DNA of 64,000 bases from Omphiscola glabra. Taxonomy: Eukaryota; Mollusca; Gastropoda; Lymnaeidae. Positions 12,970-24,074 of this stretch are shown here, in pieces; the first letter of the stretch is position 1, and each line of letters opens with the position of its first letter. Location: positions 22,324,537-22,388,536 of the forward strand of contig OZ024804.1 in NCBI GenBank assembly GCA_964017045.1. The letters run 5' to 3'. The notes beneath the pieces were generated by a model. The model ran no database searches and was not told where the DNA came from. It was given only the letters and a program-made list of their open reading frames with translations. Made by a program: the position numbers and the translations under genes.

Positions 12970-13180
12970 CACTTCGCAGCCGCAAAGACAAACTCATAAT
13001 ACAGATTAGTTTCCATTGTTTGACTGGCGAAATGAGGCCAAGTGTTTTTCCGATGTTTTTCTTGCCATATTGTAGGGACATAAACAGATATCTGAACCCT
13101 CTGAGCATCTATTCCAAGACAACCTCTTATATTTCTAGGTATTTCATCGGTACTTTTATTTGAAGTGCTTGGTCACAAAC

Positions 13181-13375
13181 TAATTGACCGGACGAATTGA
13201 ATTTACCGGAAACTTTGAATTGACCGGACGAATCGAATTGACCGGGTCAATTTCAGTGACCGGGCGAATTTAATTTACCGGAAAGATTGAATTGACCGGA
13301 AGAATCGAGTTGACCGGATGAATTGCAGTGACTAGACGAATTGAATTGACCGGACTGATTGGATTGACCATGTCA
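13181..13375. repeat. Degenerate repeat built on GAATTGACCGGA
   Basis: About ten diverged copies of an 18- to 30-base unit containing AATTGACCGGACGAATTGAA. The minus-strand frame that ends here reads as repeats of VNSI. Confidence 0.88.
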
Positions 13376-14299
13376 CAGTTACAGAGAATTCTTAACACGA
13401 AAAAAAAATAACGACATAAATACAGAACGCTCTCTGCCCAGACATGATAACAGTCAAGCATCAGAGTAAATGCTCCACAGTGTGTGTCCTTATCAAATAC
13501 TACCAAAACCCTTATAATGGTCACATTCTTAAAACACCACAACGGTCTCATTCCTAAAACACCACAATGACCTAAACACCACAAAGGTCACATTCCTAAA
13601 TCACCACAATGACCTAAAACACCCACGGTGATCATATTCCCGCAAGAATTGAATGTGAACTATGTCAGAAGATCAGCAACTTCTGTTAACGAGTTTACTT
13701 AAGACAACCCTTGTGTCGTCCCCCCCTCCCCCAATCGTGACCAATATTTATAGTCCTACGACAGACAACCCTTAACTAGCGCCCCAAACAGTTGGCTGAC
13801 GCCAAGCCATTCAAACACTCCACGGCAGTACCATAAAAAGTAGCAGCTATTGACAATCGGAGCGATAACTCACATTAACTCACCATAAACTGACATCAAG
13901 AAGGGAGACCATTCAGAAGGGACATAACGTATCATGAACTTGAAGAGTTACTCTGGTACTAATGGAATCGCTAAACCTACCGACTACCGTCTTTCACGGG
14001 CCCAACACAATAATAGACTGACAGGAAGTACCCAAGGTCGTAGCATATAAAAACATTTATTGTTTGGAGAGTATTCAATGCTAAGCGCGTGTATCAATGA
14101 CCATTTATGGTGTGTAGCCTTAATCAGAATTATGCTTAAACTATTTCCGTCGAGTCAATTATTTTGATCCTAATTGGTGGGAAACAATTTAAACATTTAT
14201 TTTACACCAGAGATGTCAAGATTCTTGCAGACTAACGAACTCTCGCTTGGTACTTGAATGGCGAATTACAATGAACCGACTTTCTAGCTATTTGCGTTA
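13376..14299. other. Unique sequence, no gene seen
   Basis: A short diverged repeat (CACCACAATGACCTAAA-like) lies at 13530-13625. Nothing else was recognised. Confidence 0.5.
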
Positions 14300-14975
14300 A
14301 CGTGGTAATAGTATAACATTGGGTATTTCCTATTGGTCTGAACGTGACAATATTTTAACATTGGGTATTTCCTTTTGGTCTGGACGTGACATTATTTTAA
14401 CATTGGGTATTTCAAATTGGTCTGAACGTGGCAATATTTTAACATTGGGTATTTCCTAATGGTCTGGACGTGACAATATTTTAACATTAGGTATTTCCTA
14501 TTGGTCTGGACGTGACAATATTTTAACATTGGGTATTTCCTATTGGTCTGGACGTGGCAATATTTTAACATTGGGTATTTCCTATTGGTCTGGACGTGGT
14601 AATAGTATAGCATTGGGTATTTCCTATTGGTCTGGACGTGGTAATAGTATATCATTGGGTATTTCCTATTGGTCTGGACGTGGTAATAGTATAGCATTGG
14701 GTATTTCCTATTGGTCTGGACGTGGTAATAGTATAGCATTGGGTATTTCCTATTGGTCTGGACGTGGTAATAGTATAGCATTGGGTATTTCCTATTGGTC
14801 TGGACGTGGTAATAGTATATAATTGGGTATTTCCAATTGGTCTGGACGTGGTAATAGTATAGCATTGGGTATTTCCTATTTGTCTGGACGTGGTAATAGT
14901 ATAGCATTGGGTATTTCCTATTGGTCTGGACGTGGTAATAGTATAGCATTAGGTATTTCCTATTGGTCTTGCATG
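14300..14975. repeat. 42-bp minisatellite, about 16 copies
   Basis: The unit contains ATTGGGTATTTCCTATTGGT then CTGGACGTGGTAATAGTAT. As 42 is a multiple of three and stop-free in some frames, both strands show long open frames (14-residue repeats with HVQTNRKYPM on the minus strand). The left third uses AATATTTTAAC in place of AATAGTATAGC, so there are two subfamilies. Confidence 0.97.
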
Positions 14976-15034
14976 GCACGTTACGAAACTTAAATACATT
15001 ATCAACTGTTTACCATCCAATGATCGTATATGAG

Positions 15035-15310
15035 AGTGTGCGTGACGTAATGAGATTATGCGTGACGTAATGAGATTCTGCGTGACGTAATGAGATTGTG
15101 CATGACGTAATGAGATTCTGCGTGACGTAATGAGATTGTGCGTGGCATATAATGAGATTGTGCGTGACCTAATGAGATTCTGCGTGACGTAATGAGATGA
15201 TTGTGCGTGGCGTAATGAGAGTGTGCGTGACGTAATGCGATTCTGCGTGACGTAATGAGATTATGCGTGACGTAATGAGATTCTGCGTGACGTAATGAGA
15301 TTGTGTACAA
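15035..15310. repeat. 20-bp minisatellite with TGACGTAA cores
   Basis: About 13 copies of GTAATGAGATTCTGCGTGAC. Most junctions read TGACGTAA, a bZIP/CRE-like octamer. Whether any factor binds is unknown. Confidence 0.95.
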
Positions 15311-15654
15311 CCTTATGAGAGCCTTGTGTATGCTATTGAAAATACTATCGATCACTTTGTGCTGGGTTACCGATCAAGAACGAATAACTCAACGAAAATC
15401 CTAATCTGATTATAGTTAAAACACAATTCGTGCCAACCAGCAAAGTGAGATAACAATTTCAACACATAATTAAAGACACAATGGCCTTCGCTACTAATCA
15501 CAGCAATACCTTTATAAACATTTATATCCTGATCGACGATCAAAATCGATCGAATTATTGAATTAATCTCAAGTGAAATAATGATTTTTTTTAAATTAAT
15601 AGATTTACTCACTTTATACAATTTAATAATTTTTACCCAACATTCAAATAATAC
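15311..15654. other. AT-rich unique sequence, no gene seen
   Basis: The minus-strand frame 15367-15621 has no recognisable features. Confidence 0.5.
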
Positions 15655-15770
15655 AAAGACAGGGGACAGTTGACTATTTTAGTAGACAAGGGACAGTTGA
15701 CTATTATAGTAGACAAGGGACAGTTGACTATTTTAGTAGACAAAGGACAGTTGACTATTTTAGTAGACGG
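15655..15770. repeat. 27-bp minisatellite, 4 copies
   Basis: The core is GACAAGGGACAGTTGACTAT followed by TTTAGTA. Copies are nearly identical. Confidence 0.96.
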
Positions 15771-15889
15771 TCAAACGGTGCAAAATAAAATAAATTCTGG
15801 AAAAAAAAAATATATATCAGCAAATGTGTGGAAACTTTAAATTGGTTGACTGACTGCAATACATATGACCTCTGACCCGGATTTGCTTG

Positions 15890-16130
15890 ATTGTGGGGAT
15901 AGGGTAGAGTGGGGTGGGGATAAGTTAGAGTGTGGTAGGGATAGAGTAGAGTGGGTTAAAGATAGGGTAGAGTGGGTTAACGATAGGGTAGAGTGGGTGG
16001 GGATAAGTTAGAGTGTGGTAAAGAAAGAGTAGAGTGGGTATAAAGATAGGGTAAGGTGGGGTGGGGATAAGGTAGAGTGGGTTAAAGATAGTGTAAAGTG
16101 TGTAGGGGATAGGGTAGAGTGGGGTGTTTA
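15890..16130. repeat. Degenerate ~21-bp GATAGGGTAGAGTGGG repeat
   Basis: About eleven diverged copies of GGGTAGAGTGGGTTAAAGAT. The minus-strand frame through it reads NPLYPI-type repeats. Confidence 0.92.
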
Positions 16131-17542
16131 TAGAGCAAAATATGACTAAGAAGATGCTAAAAGAGGTAACAAAATGATTTCTCCAAAAAACTGTCAGGGT
16201 GCAGCTAACTGACATTGATTTGTTATCATATTTAAATAATGTAAGACGGCTTTGTTACACAGACAGATGTGCTATACACTAATACGATGATCTGATTTGT
16301 TCACTTTACACTGTCTTTACAATGCCTAAATCCAAATCATTAAAATAACTCAATGTAACAATGTAAATAAAAATTAAAAATGATGTGATTATGAAACCAT
16401 CCAAAAAAAAAAACACAGACTATAAATTATAATAGCACTTCTGCTGGTAGTGACCTACTGCTACTGAAAGGATATACCCACAAATCTGGTGAAGGGGGAT
16501 ATCCAAGCATCCAATCAGAATTATCCACGTTTAATTCCAATTATATTCACACCGATTCACACACGACGCATATTTTAATATACTATTAAAACAAACGTCA
16601 CTGTAATAAGGTAATTAAAACCGATGAATGGTGACGCCGTCTATTTTCGCTGATCTACTCTCCACTCCAAGAATTGATCAACAACAAACACATCGGAAAA
16701 ATAACACATAGTTGTTGTCCATGATTCATGAACGATATGTCTTACAAGCTAGGTGCTAATAATGACCAGCATGGGAGCGGACATGCGTCCAGAAGCAGTG
16801 GTGACGGAATCGTCCCTACAAACACAAACATAAAAAAAGTGTTGCCAGTGGACAGTTCGGTACACACTCAGTCCTCGGTAGCCCCCCCTTTTCGTTAGTT
16901 GGCCGTGTGTGTCTAACGCTGTTTGAGGAAGTCGATAGCGAGGTGCCGTAAGATGTCGACACCTGGAGGTGGGGACACCATTCGCCGACAAACCGTTCGG
17001 AACTGCACATGAGTGCGTGTGTGTGTGTGTCTGTAAATGCTGTTGAGAAGTAACGGAGCCCATTCATGATTAATTCAACTGAAATATCTGGTGCATCATA
17101 GGCAAAGCGTTTAAATTCGTCTTCGACTTTAAATCTTGACAGTATTGTTATAGTTGTGTATAGTTAATCTACTTAAACTTTATCGCAGTCCAACCCTCAT
17201 ATAATCAAAAAATACAATTCCCTTGGTATAAAAGAAAGTTACGGGTGTAATGGTCAGTTCAGTAGCACGTAAAACTGTGCTTTTGGTGCGGATTATTTTC
17301 ATTTGTTTTACGGAAATGGTTTCAATTTAAACATGGTCAATGGTGTAATAAACCTGCGGTGTAAAGATTGGTGGAACTTTAGAATACTTAGTTCAGTGGC
17401 AGTGGTGGGGTACGGTCGTGGGAGAGAGGTATTCCTTTGAATTGAATAAGACATTCGGTTTTGTTTCTTAATGTGTGTTTTTTTTTAACTAATAGTTGTT
17501 TATGGCAGAATTACACATTATGGTGGTATGTGAACCTTTAAG
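16131..17542. other. AT-rich sequence with a GC-richer patch, no firm gene
   Basis: At 16749-17067 the sequence is more balanced and open in two minus-strand frames, with a possible acceptor (TTTGTGTTTGTAG) at about 16818. No family resemblance or consistent frame supports an exon. Confidence 0.4.
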
Positions 17543-17684
17543 CAGTGGCGTAGCGAGCTTAACTCGCGCACGGGGCACAATACCCTTTTAGCGCCCCCCA
17601 ATTCAAAAACCATACAATATTAGAGTAAAATATACCATTTGGCGCCCCTTTGTGAGTAGTCTTGCCCCCTTCACTACGCCACAG
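17543..17684 (+). mobile_element. hAT-type MITE, CAGTGGCGTAGCGAG family, copy 1
   Basis: A 142-bp element from CAGTGGCGTAGCGAG to CACTACGCCACAG. The 8-mer CCTTTAAG is perfectly duplicated at both sides (17535-17542 and 17685-17692). That fixes the boundaries and points to the hAT superfamily. The last TIR bases read CAG where CTG is expected, so the right tip has mutated. There is no coding capacity. The second copy is at 55583-55769. Confidence 0.93.
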
Positions 17685-18379
17685 CCTTTAAGCGTACCAA
17701 AAACAATAAGAGCTCATCATTGACATTTAGTTTACTAATCTGATATGTCCAGGCACCGGAGAGACGTATGCAGTAATGTTAAAACCACATCATCAATTTC
17801 ACGGTATTTAAAAATATAACCCAGCTTGACAGTCCGTTCTTACGAAAAAATCTGGTAGTGCTACATGCACAAATTCAATTCCGCTTAAAAATTTGATCTA
17901 CACTTTTTCCTTACCAAGCGATGACGCTGACAGCTCGCTTAACTGACGCTTAGACATAACGGTTAAAGCATTATTAAAAATAATTAGCTATTACATTTAA
18001 AATAAACTAGAGATGTGCGATTTATTTATTTTATAGACATTCACTGCGCAGTATGCGCCATGAAATTTATGTATATCAATAGCTATGTGTTAAAAGTAGA
18101 AGACAAAAATATAGATCTAAATCAAATTAAAAACATGAATGTATATGTTGTGAAAAATTATATTCTGGCTGCAGAGTGCAGCGTATCTGTTGGGATTTAT
18201 TTTTATAAATATTTGCTGCGCGGACACTCAAAAATTACTGCGCGGCATCTGTGAGATAGCTGTGCGGTCGTGCAGCCGCGCAGCTTAAGGGAACATTGGC
18301 CGTGAAAAGAGGATGCCAAAAGTTAAGACCTCCTGAGTCATGGATGAACATCAAGTTGATAATAATTTTTTAAGCAAGT
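17685..18379. other. AT-rich unique sequence, no gene seen
   Basis: A 79-codon frame at 18015-18254 contains repeated CTGCGCGGC-like motifs but no recognisable domain. Confidence 0.5.
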
Positions 18380-18560
18380 TGAATTTAAATAAATACACGA
18401 GACTACTTTAATCGTAATTATCTTAAATAAAAAATATGGGACTACTTTCGTTGTCATTCGCTTAAATAAATACTCGGGACTACTTTAATCGTAATTATCT
18501 TAAATAAAAATATGGGACTCCTTTCATTATCATTCACTTAAATAAACACATGGAACTACT
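18380..18560. repeat. Degenerate ~32-bp TTAAATAAA repeat
   Basis: Five to six diverged copies of ATGGGACTACTTTAATCGTA with TTAAATAAA spacers, alternating between two forms (Cgtaattat and Tcattcact endings). Confidence 0.85.
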
Positions 18561-18844
18561 TTATGCGTAAATCCCCCCTTTTTTTTTTTTAATTTGTCAT
18601 TTGTGAGTCGATAATGCATCACGAAAATGTTGCGTCTTTTCTTTTGATCATTATTTCATCAAATTGTAATTTCAAAATTTAAATGAAAATGTCAATTGTC
18701 CTCGAAACGCAACTAACTTAAAACTCTGTTAACATATGTTACTAAACGTTTGACATCAGTGTGTGCATACTAGAAACGTTAACTTATCATTTACATTCCG
18801 TGGCGGGGCTAGCGTTGTAAGGGCCATCCGGATCGGGCCAAGAC

Positions 18845-18972
18845 AAGAAACAGCCATATGTACGCTAAAGACAAGAAACAGCCGTATGTACGATAAAGTC
18901 ATGAAACAGCCATATGTACGCTAGTCATGAAACAGCCATATGTACGATAAAGTCATGAAACAGCCATATGTG
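18845..18972. repeat. ~28-bp repeat, 5 copies
   Basis: The core is GAAACAGCCATATGTACGCT, and the linkers vary between AAAGACAA and AAAGTCAT. Confidence 0.93.
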
Positions 18973-19524
18973 AACAGATATTGGAACAGGTCAAATAAGT
19001 CTAACAGTTTCAACATTTTTTAAAATTCAAATATGCCCGTCAAAATATGACTACGTCATACTTATCCAGTTAATTTTATTTTATAGAGTTATCAACCCTG
19101 CAATCCCTTCCAATATTGCTTCCAGCAATTCTTGAATCTACACAAATTGATTGAACCTAGCCCGCAGTTTATTCTACTCAAAGCCCGCAATGTATTTTAC
19201 TCAAGGCCCGCCATTTCCATGGTTGCACTCAATTTTTATAAACATATTTTACTGTCACGAATACGCTTTGTACGACGTAACTACGTTTCTCACATGCACA
19301 CAACTATTTGACGTGACCACAATGTTACCAAAAAAAAAACAAGTGTAACTATTTGAAGACTTCTAAAATGTGGTTCGCTTTAGAACGTGTGGCGCCTTGT
19401 AGTCGTCCAGTCCCTACCTTTAGATACCTGGGGAAAGGTGTTGCATTCCTGGCGACGGGGGGACACGGGCCACACTTTAGACAAGGTGAGGAGGAAGGCA
19501 CCAAACTAACCCACAGGACAGGAG
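18973..19524. other. Unique sequence, one weak exon candidate
   Basis: Between 19403 and 19485 an open stretch is bounded by TTGTAG and by AAG/GTGAGG, a good donor. It is too short and the acceptor too weak to call a gene. Confidence 0.3.
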
Positions 19525-19620
19525 AAATTTATCACATCACAGGAGCGGTTTTGTCACATCACAGGAACGGTTTTGTCACATCAAAGGAACGGTTTTTTTA
19601 CATCACAGAGTGGTTTGTGG
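19525..19620. repeat. 22-bp repeat, 4 copies
   Basis: The core is TCACATCACAGGAACGGTTT, with increasing drift to the right. Confidence 0.93.
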
Positions 19621-20269
19621 TATAGAAATAACAATGATTTTATGTTTCACTTTGGTTATCAATATTGTTATGAAGATGACGTGTTAAAGCACGCCTTCCC
19701 CACTCTCCACGTGTATGACCTCTTAAAGTCGAGGCCTTGTTGGGATGTGTCTAGCAAAACTTTCCCCTTGTTTACAAAGGCTTAGTCATTCAGAACCTAA
19801 TAGAAGAATCTGGATAAAACGGGAAAAATAAACAATGCGTTAGACGGTACGAGAGACATTAGTAGGAAATGCCTATAAAAGGGCTGACCGATTGAATGGA
19901 CCAGAGATTTTTCTTTCCTTTATCACGAGATGTGCTGTGTGTCATTATTTAATACTAGACAGTGCTTTGTTATGTGTAGTTTTCCTTCCATTGTACCAAT
20001 TGTGTTCATTGTATTTTGACATACAGTACCGGTACCAGTCATACTGTAAGGTAATAATTTTATTCATATTCTTTTACTTTTGTCATTCATAGAAATTCGC
20101 AAATTAAAAACGTATTAATTGTAATTAGCCCTGACTTTGTGCATTGTTCTATTTGTTATTGTTTTTAAACTTTGGTATCGTCCTTTATTATGGACTGTTT
20201 TGAAACGAGCCAATAGATTAAAATAAGAGATAAAATTCTCCAATGCCAGCGCGTGGGACGGGGTTAGAG
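19621..20269. other. Unique sequence, no gene seen
   Basis: AT-rich with short open frames only. Confidence 0.5.
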
Positions 20270-20492
20270 TAAGGCCGTCTTGTGACAAGTGGCTACGCCT
20301 TGTGACAAGTGGCTACGCCTTGTGACAAGTGGCTAGTTCTTGTGACAAGTGGCTACGCCTTGTGACAAGTGGCTACGCCTTGTGACAAGTGGCTAGGTCT
20401 TGTGACAAGTGGCTAGGTCTTGTGACAAGTGGCTACGTCTGGTGACGAGTGGCTATGTCTTGTGACGAGTCGCTACGTCTTTTGACAAGCCG
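20270..20492. repeat. 20-bp minisatellite, about 11 copies
   Basis: The unit is CTTGTGACAAGTGGCTACGC, with CTAGGT variants. Confidence 0.96.
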
Positions 20493-20599
20493 TTACTGAG
20501 ATGCTAACGGCTGTTTGCTTGGGGGCTTGGACAGTTTCTACAACAAGGAGGTGGAAGTAATCGTCTGCTGTTTGGTTCTTATAAATTTAATAGAAACAT

Positions 20600-20960
20600 T
20601 GCAGTTGCAGAATGATGTCGCAAAGAAGAATGACGCCACATTTCATTATGCATATACTCGTTGAAGATTAGCTTCATATTGATTAAAGTGACTCTACTAT
20701 ATTATACAAAATGATTATAATCATTGAAGACTAGCCTTATTCGGCAGAATGACGTCACACAATGATAACATTGAATAAATTCATTATAGAAATACGTCAC
20801 ACTATTATACATAAATCGTTGAAAAATGACGTCAAAATGAGACATTGAATATAACATAATCATTGAAGAACAACCTTATATTGCAGAATGACGCCACACA
20901 ATGAGACACTGAACACATTCATTTTAAAAAATGACATACCAAAATGGTAGATTTAAAAAT
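20600..20960. repeat. Degenerate repeat with TGACGTCA-like motifs
   Basis: Diverged blocks of 60 to 120 bases repeat the order GCAGAATGACGTCACACAAT, then CATTGAATAAATTCAT, then TCATTGAAGA. The order is preserved at least three times. Confidence 0.75.
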
Positions 20961-21397
20961 GACCGCTAAATATTTATGGCCGTAACGTATGTGTCCATAT
21001 TTTACAATCGCGAACCATTCAACGCATGTGGAAATCGAAAACATTAGTAATATGAGATGTAGGTAGGCCAAATCAACATCAGGTGAAGTTAGATTAAGTT
21101 ATGCGTACGGCGACATGACAAATCCCACAAGATGAAACCTGTGAAGTATACTCGGCAACATGCAGGCGGCGAAGTGGTGCGTGCTCGTCACTGCGCTGCG
21201 ACACAGTACACATTATATACCAGGTACCCATTGAGCTACACAATTGTCAACCGCTTAATAGAATGGACGCATAATTGACTGGTGGAGTTCATTTCCTAAT
21301 TATTGGGAAAGGTAGCGGCAGAGCGGTGTTCAAACGCGAATAGCAACTTGTAATCCATGTGTATAGTTTAGAGTCTTAGACGAGCTTTAGATATGTA
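20961..21397. other. Unique sequence, no gene seen
   Basis: Near 21225-21240 the minus strand carries a box-A-like TAGCTCAATGGG, but there is no matching box B, so I do not call a tRNA or SINE. Confidence 0.45.
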
Positions 21398-21610
21398 CAG
21401 TCGAACCCGCTAATCTCGACCTCGGTTAACTCGCCAACCCTGTTTAGTTGACGTCTTTGGCGTGGAACCGCCGGATTCTCTCTTTGTCTTAACATTTTCT
21501 CATCGGTTATGTCGATTCTTTTATGTCGCCGAACCCTGATATCTCGAGCACAAAAGACGTCCAAATTTGCAATTTGTAAATGTATATGACGGGACTTTTG
21601 ATCTGAGATG
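21398..21610 (+). mobile_element. pogo/Tigger-like DNA transposon end, partial
   Basis: After a TA dinucleotide (21396-21397) comes CAGTCGAACCCGCTAATCTC, then CTCGGTTAACTCGCC. Terminal CAGTCGAACC followed by repeated CTCGA/ACTCG motifs is typical of pogo/Tigger-type Tc1-mariner MITEs. No matching right end (GGTTCGACTG) was found, so only one end remains. It lies just left of the LINE cluster. Confidence 0.5.
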
Positions 21611-21702
21611 TACATGTATAGGTCATGTGGATTTTTAAACAGAGATATATGTGTTCATGTATAGGACTTAAGAATTATGTTATACATGCATAGGACAAAG
21701 GA

Positions 21703-22434
21703 TTTTTGAACTTGGATAGCCTAGGAAGTGCAACAAAAGAGCTTAGCTCTAGCATGCATGTGATTCAGGGTACAGCGACAACAGACGAGCTGTGGATGAA
21801 GTTTAAGGCAAGAATTACAGATGCAATGAAGAAATACATACCACACAAGACCAACAAACCTAAGATAAATCAGCCACGGGTCATGACTGAATTCCGTCAG
21901 CTCATATACAGGAGAGACAGCCAGTACAAGGGAATGAAGAAAAATGGCTCCGTTGAACTGAAAGACGAGGTACTGAGGCTCAGCCGAACCATCCAACGCT
22001 TACTGCGCAGAAATTACAAGACGGCATCTTCTCATAGGGAGACACTCCGACCAAGGGTGTCAAGAACAGGCACTTCTGGAGCTGCGTCAAGCCCTTAAAT
22101 TCCTCAAACACTGAAGTTCCCCCCCCCCTACCTGGGGTGGGATGGCAATTTGACATCCGACCCAAAAGCACATGCCGACAGGGCCGGCCTTAGGCCACTG
22201 CAACCTATGCGGCCGCAGTGGGCGCCGCACTTTTATAGGCCCCGCGCTAATTCTATTTTCTAATACAAAATCTTAATTTTCACTTATTATCCTTATCCCT
22301 ACCCAGACTGAGCCCCGCGCAATCCGTTTCGCATAGGGCCCCGCAATTGTTATGGCCGGCCCTGCATGCCGACATACTCAATCAGCAGTTCGAGGCCGTC
22401 TTTGGTGACGGTAGAGAGTAATCGGAGGCTGATG
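21703..22434 (+). pseudogene. LINE-A: non-LTR retrotransposon fragment
   Basis: The translated stretch from about 21706 has the linker that precedes the reverse transcriptase domain in Jockey/CR1-type ORF2 proteins: tryptophan then KFKARITDAMKKYIPHK, then an RR...Y motif, then a basic region. After a frameshift near 22040 the frame reads KNRHFWSCVK. After a second shift at a C-run (22118-22128) it reads DGNLTSDPKAHADI and QQFEAVFGD, a standard pre-RT motif. The frame is split at the HADI codons by the MITE at 22179-22364. The fragment stops where the minus-strand LINE-B tail begins. Both ends are truncated and no RT catalytic motif remains. Confidence 0.8.
22179..22364 (+). mobile_element. 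CAGGGCCGGCC MITE, copy 1, inside LINE-A
   Basis: A 186-bp element with perfect 11-base inverted ends CAGGGCCGGCC and GGCCGGCCCTG. The 8-mer CATGCCGA is duplicated exactly at 22171-22178 and 22365-22372, consistent with hAT-type insertion. The duplicated 8-mer is part of the LINE-A frame, so the insertion is younger than the LINE copy. The interior has repeated GGCCCCGC motifs and no coding capacity. A second copy is at 43498-43661. Confidence 0.95.
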
Positions 22435-23870
22435 TATTATTATTATGATTAGTTGTCATATATAATAATAATAATAATAATGAAGTTTATTTGAGAAATT
22501 TGAGAAATCACGCTTCATTCCCAAAGGCTCGAAGCGCGTTACAAGGTTCGATGTTCGAGAGGCATCACTGCTGCCAGTTAGGCGCATGTGAACTCCATCT
22601 CCCCATCTCCTGGGTTTGAATTCAGAGTTGCCTTCTCTTAGATGAGTTGCCGTCCAAAGTTAACGAGTCCCATCCACCCGGGATGGGCGGAATGTTTCAT
22701 TGTATCAATGTTATCCGCCTATCGGGACTCCATCGCCGGGTTTGAATTCAGAGTTTCCTTCTCTTAGATGAGTTGCCGTCCAAGGTTAACGAGTCCCATC
22801 CACCCGGGCTGCTGGTGGTGTGTTTGCTTGACTGGGCTTTGGTGGGGATTGAACTCCAGACCATCTACTTGAGATTTGCTCAGTTTAGACCACTCGGCCA
22901 CCCAGCCATATAGCACTGTACCCAAGCCAAGGGCCGGGCTCATCGCATTGTACATACAAATATTAGCAAAAGTAACGTAATCATGACATTACAATAAAAT
23001 ACATTTAATTTATGAATGCAGTTTTGAAGGCCTGAGGGGTTGGTATATTGCAGATGTGCAGTGGCAGATAATTCCATTGTTTGGGGGCGCAGAAAGAGAG
23101 AGGCCGTTCACCATATGTTTTAGTGCGTGTCTTTGGGAACGGAGAGAATACGCGTGTCTGCGGAAGAGCAAAGCTGTCGAAGGGGTGAATAGACAGAAAG
23201 AAGTTCAGTTAGATATAGGAAGGACAGGAATTCGAGAAAATGTTGTGACAGAGAACAGACAGCTTGTAATCGATGTGCCTGTATAGGGAGCCAATGAAGT
23301 GAGTGAAGTAGTGGAGTGACGTGATCACGTTTTTTGGCCTTTAGAACTAGCCTAGCAGCTGAATTCTGAACCTTTTGTAGTTTTTCTAAGAAGTGTTTTG
23401 GTGAACCTGACATAAGAGAGTTGTCCTAGTCAAGACGAGAGAGAACAAGAGCATAGACTAGTGTTTTTGTTTATACTAACTGTGAGGTAGTGGCGGATGG
23501 AGCTGATCTGACAAATAGCGGTGTATGCAGAAAGACACATGTGAAAGATATGTTTATCAAGAGACATGTTGTTAGAAAGAATATAACCAAGATTCCTAGC
23601 AGAGGGTGTAAACTGAATGTAGGAGCCACTTGAAATGATGTGGGGAAATTGTAGGTAGAGGACGATTTGTGATTGTGAAAGAGAAGGTTCATAGAAGGGC
23701 AATTTGCCAGGTCCATATAAGGACAATTGGCCAGGTTCATAGTGTGCAGTTTCACGTGCAGAACGGACAGTTCACTTCCGAAATAGTCGATGTTTGAGAA
23801 CACAATTATCTGGCAATAGCTTGTAAATAGCTTCCCCGGCGTCCATGACAACCACATGTCTAAAATCAGC
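22435..23870 (-). mobile_element. LINE-B: CR1/Jockey-type LINE 3' part, split by a SINE
   Basis: Reading right to left, the minus strand shows FTPSARNLGYILSNNMSLDK, then HI..C.SAY...ISSIRHYLT, then LEKLQKVQNSAARLVLKAK, SLHWLPI and YGERPLSFCAPKQWN. These are the standard C-terminal blocks of CR1/Jockey-group reverse transcriptase proteins. Several frameshifts separate them, so this copy is dead. The 3' end carries GAGCCCGGCCCTTGG and GGGTACAGTGCTATAT, is interrupted at 22462-22907 by a SINE, and resumes at 22435-22461 with ATGACAACTAATCATAATAA. That terminal block matches the tail at 7715-7800. The 5' limit near 23870 is approximate. Confidence 0.85.
22462..22907 (-). mobile_element. tRNA-derived SINE inserted in the LINE-B tail
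   Basis: On the minus strand the head GGCTGGGTGGCCGAGTGGTC has a box A (TGGCCGAGTGG), and GGAGTTCAATCC further on is a box B. The first seven bases GGCTGGG can pair with CCCAGTC about 78 bases on, as an acceptor stem would. It resembles a Leu/Ser-class tRNA. The body has a direct duplication of about 73 bases (22614-22690 and 22737-22810) containing TTAGATGAGTTGCCGTCCAA. The tail CGAGCCTTTGGGAATGAAGC, GTGATTTCTCAAAT, then (ATT)n is nearly identical to the 3' end of LINE-C at 49405-49470. TATAT on both sides may be a short target duplication. Confidence 0.85.
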
Positions 23871-23879
23871 ACATCGAAT

Positions 23880-24060
23880 TTTGGCCAGACATTTCAAACA
23901 CTAGCCGGTCAATGTGGCACATTTGTTAGACACTGGTCACTTCAAGTACATTGGCCACACTTATCGTACATTTCGAACTTTGACCGGCCAATTTGGGAAC
24001 TGGCCGAAATTTGGGAACTGGCCGAACTTCGGCCTTTGGCTGTAATTTAGAAACAAGGGT
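23880..24060. other. Degenerate repeat around TGGCCGAA
   Basis: Motifs like TTTGGGAACTGGCCGAAA and CATTGGCCACACTTATCG recur in diverged form. No gene. Confidence 0.5.
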
Positions 24061-24074
24061 CACGAGAACAACGG

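Noticed and set aside
14392..14979. 195-residue minus-strand frame of 14-residue repeats
   Set aside because: The 42-bp unit is stop-free on both strands, so open frames are expected.
16749..17067. Two overlapping minus-strand frames as an exon
   Set aside because: Open in two frames, contains an ACAC run, no family resemblance and weak splice context.
19403..19485. Short exon candidate with AAG/GTGAGG donor
   Set aside because: The acceptor lacks a pyrimidine tract, two frames are open, and the stretch is only 83 bases.
21200..21245. Box-A-like TAGCTCAATGGG on the minus strand
   Set aside because: No box B at a suitable distance and no cloverleaf, so neither a tRNA nor a SINE head can be supported.
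22840..22907. A functional tRNA gene
   Set aside because: The cloverleaf is imperfect and the sequence continues into a SINE body with a LINE-type tail; it is the head of a SINE.
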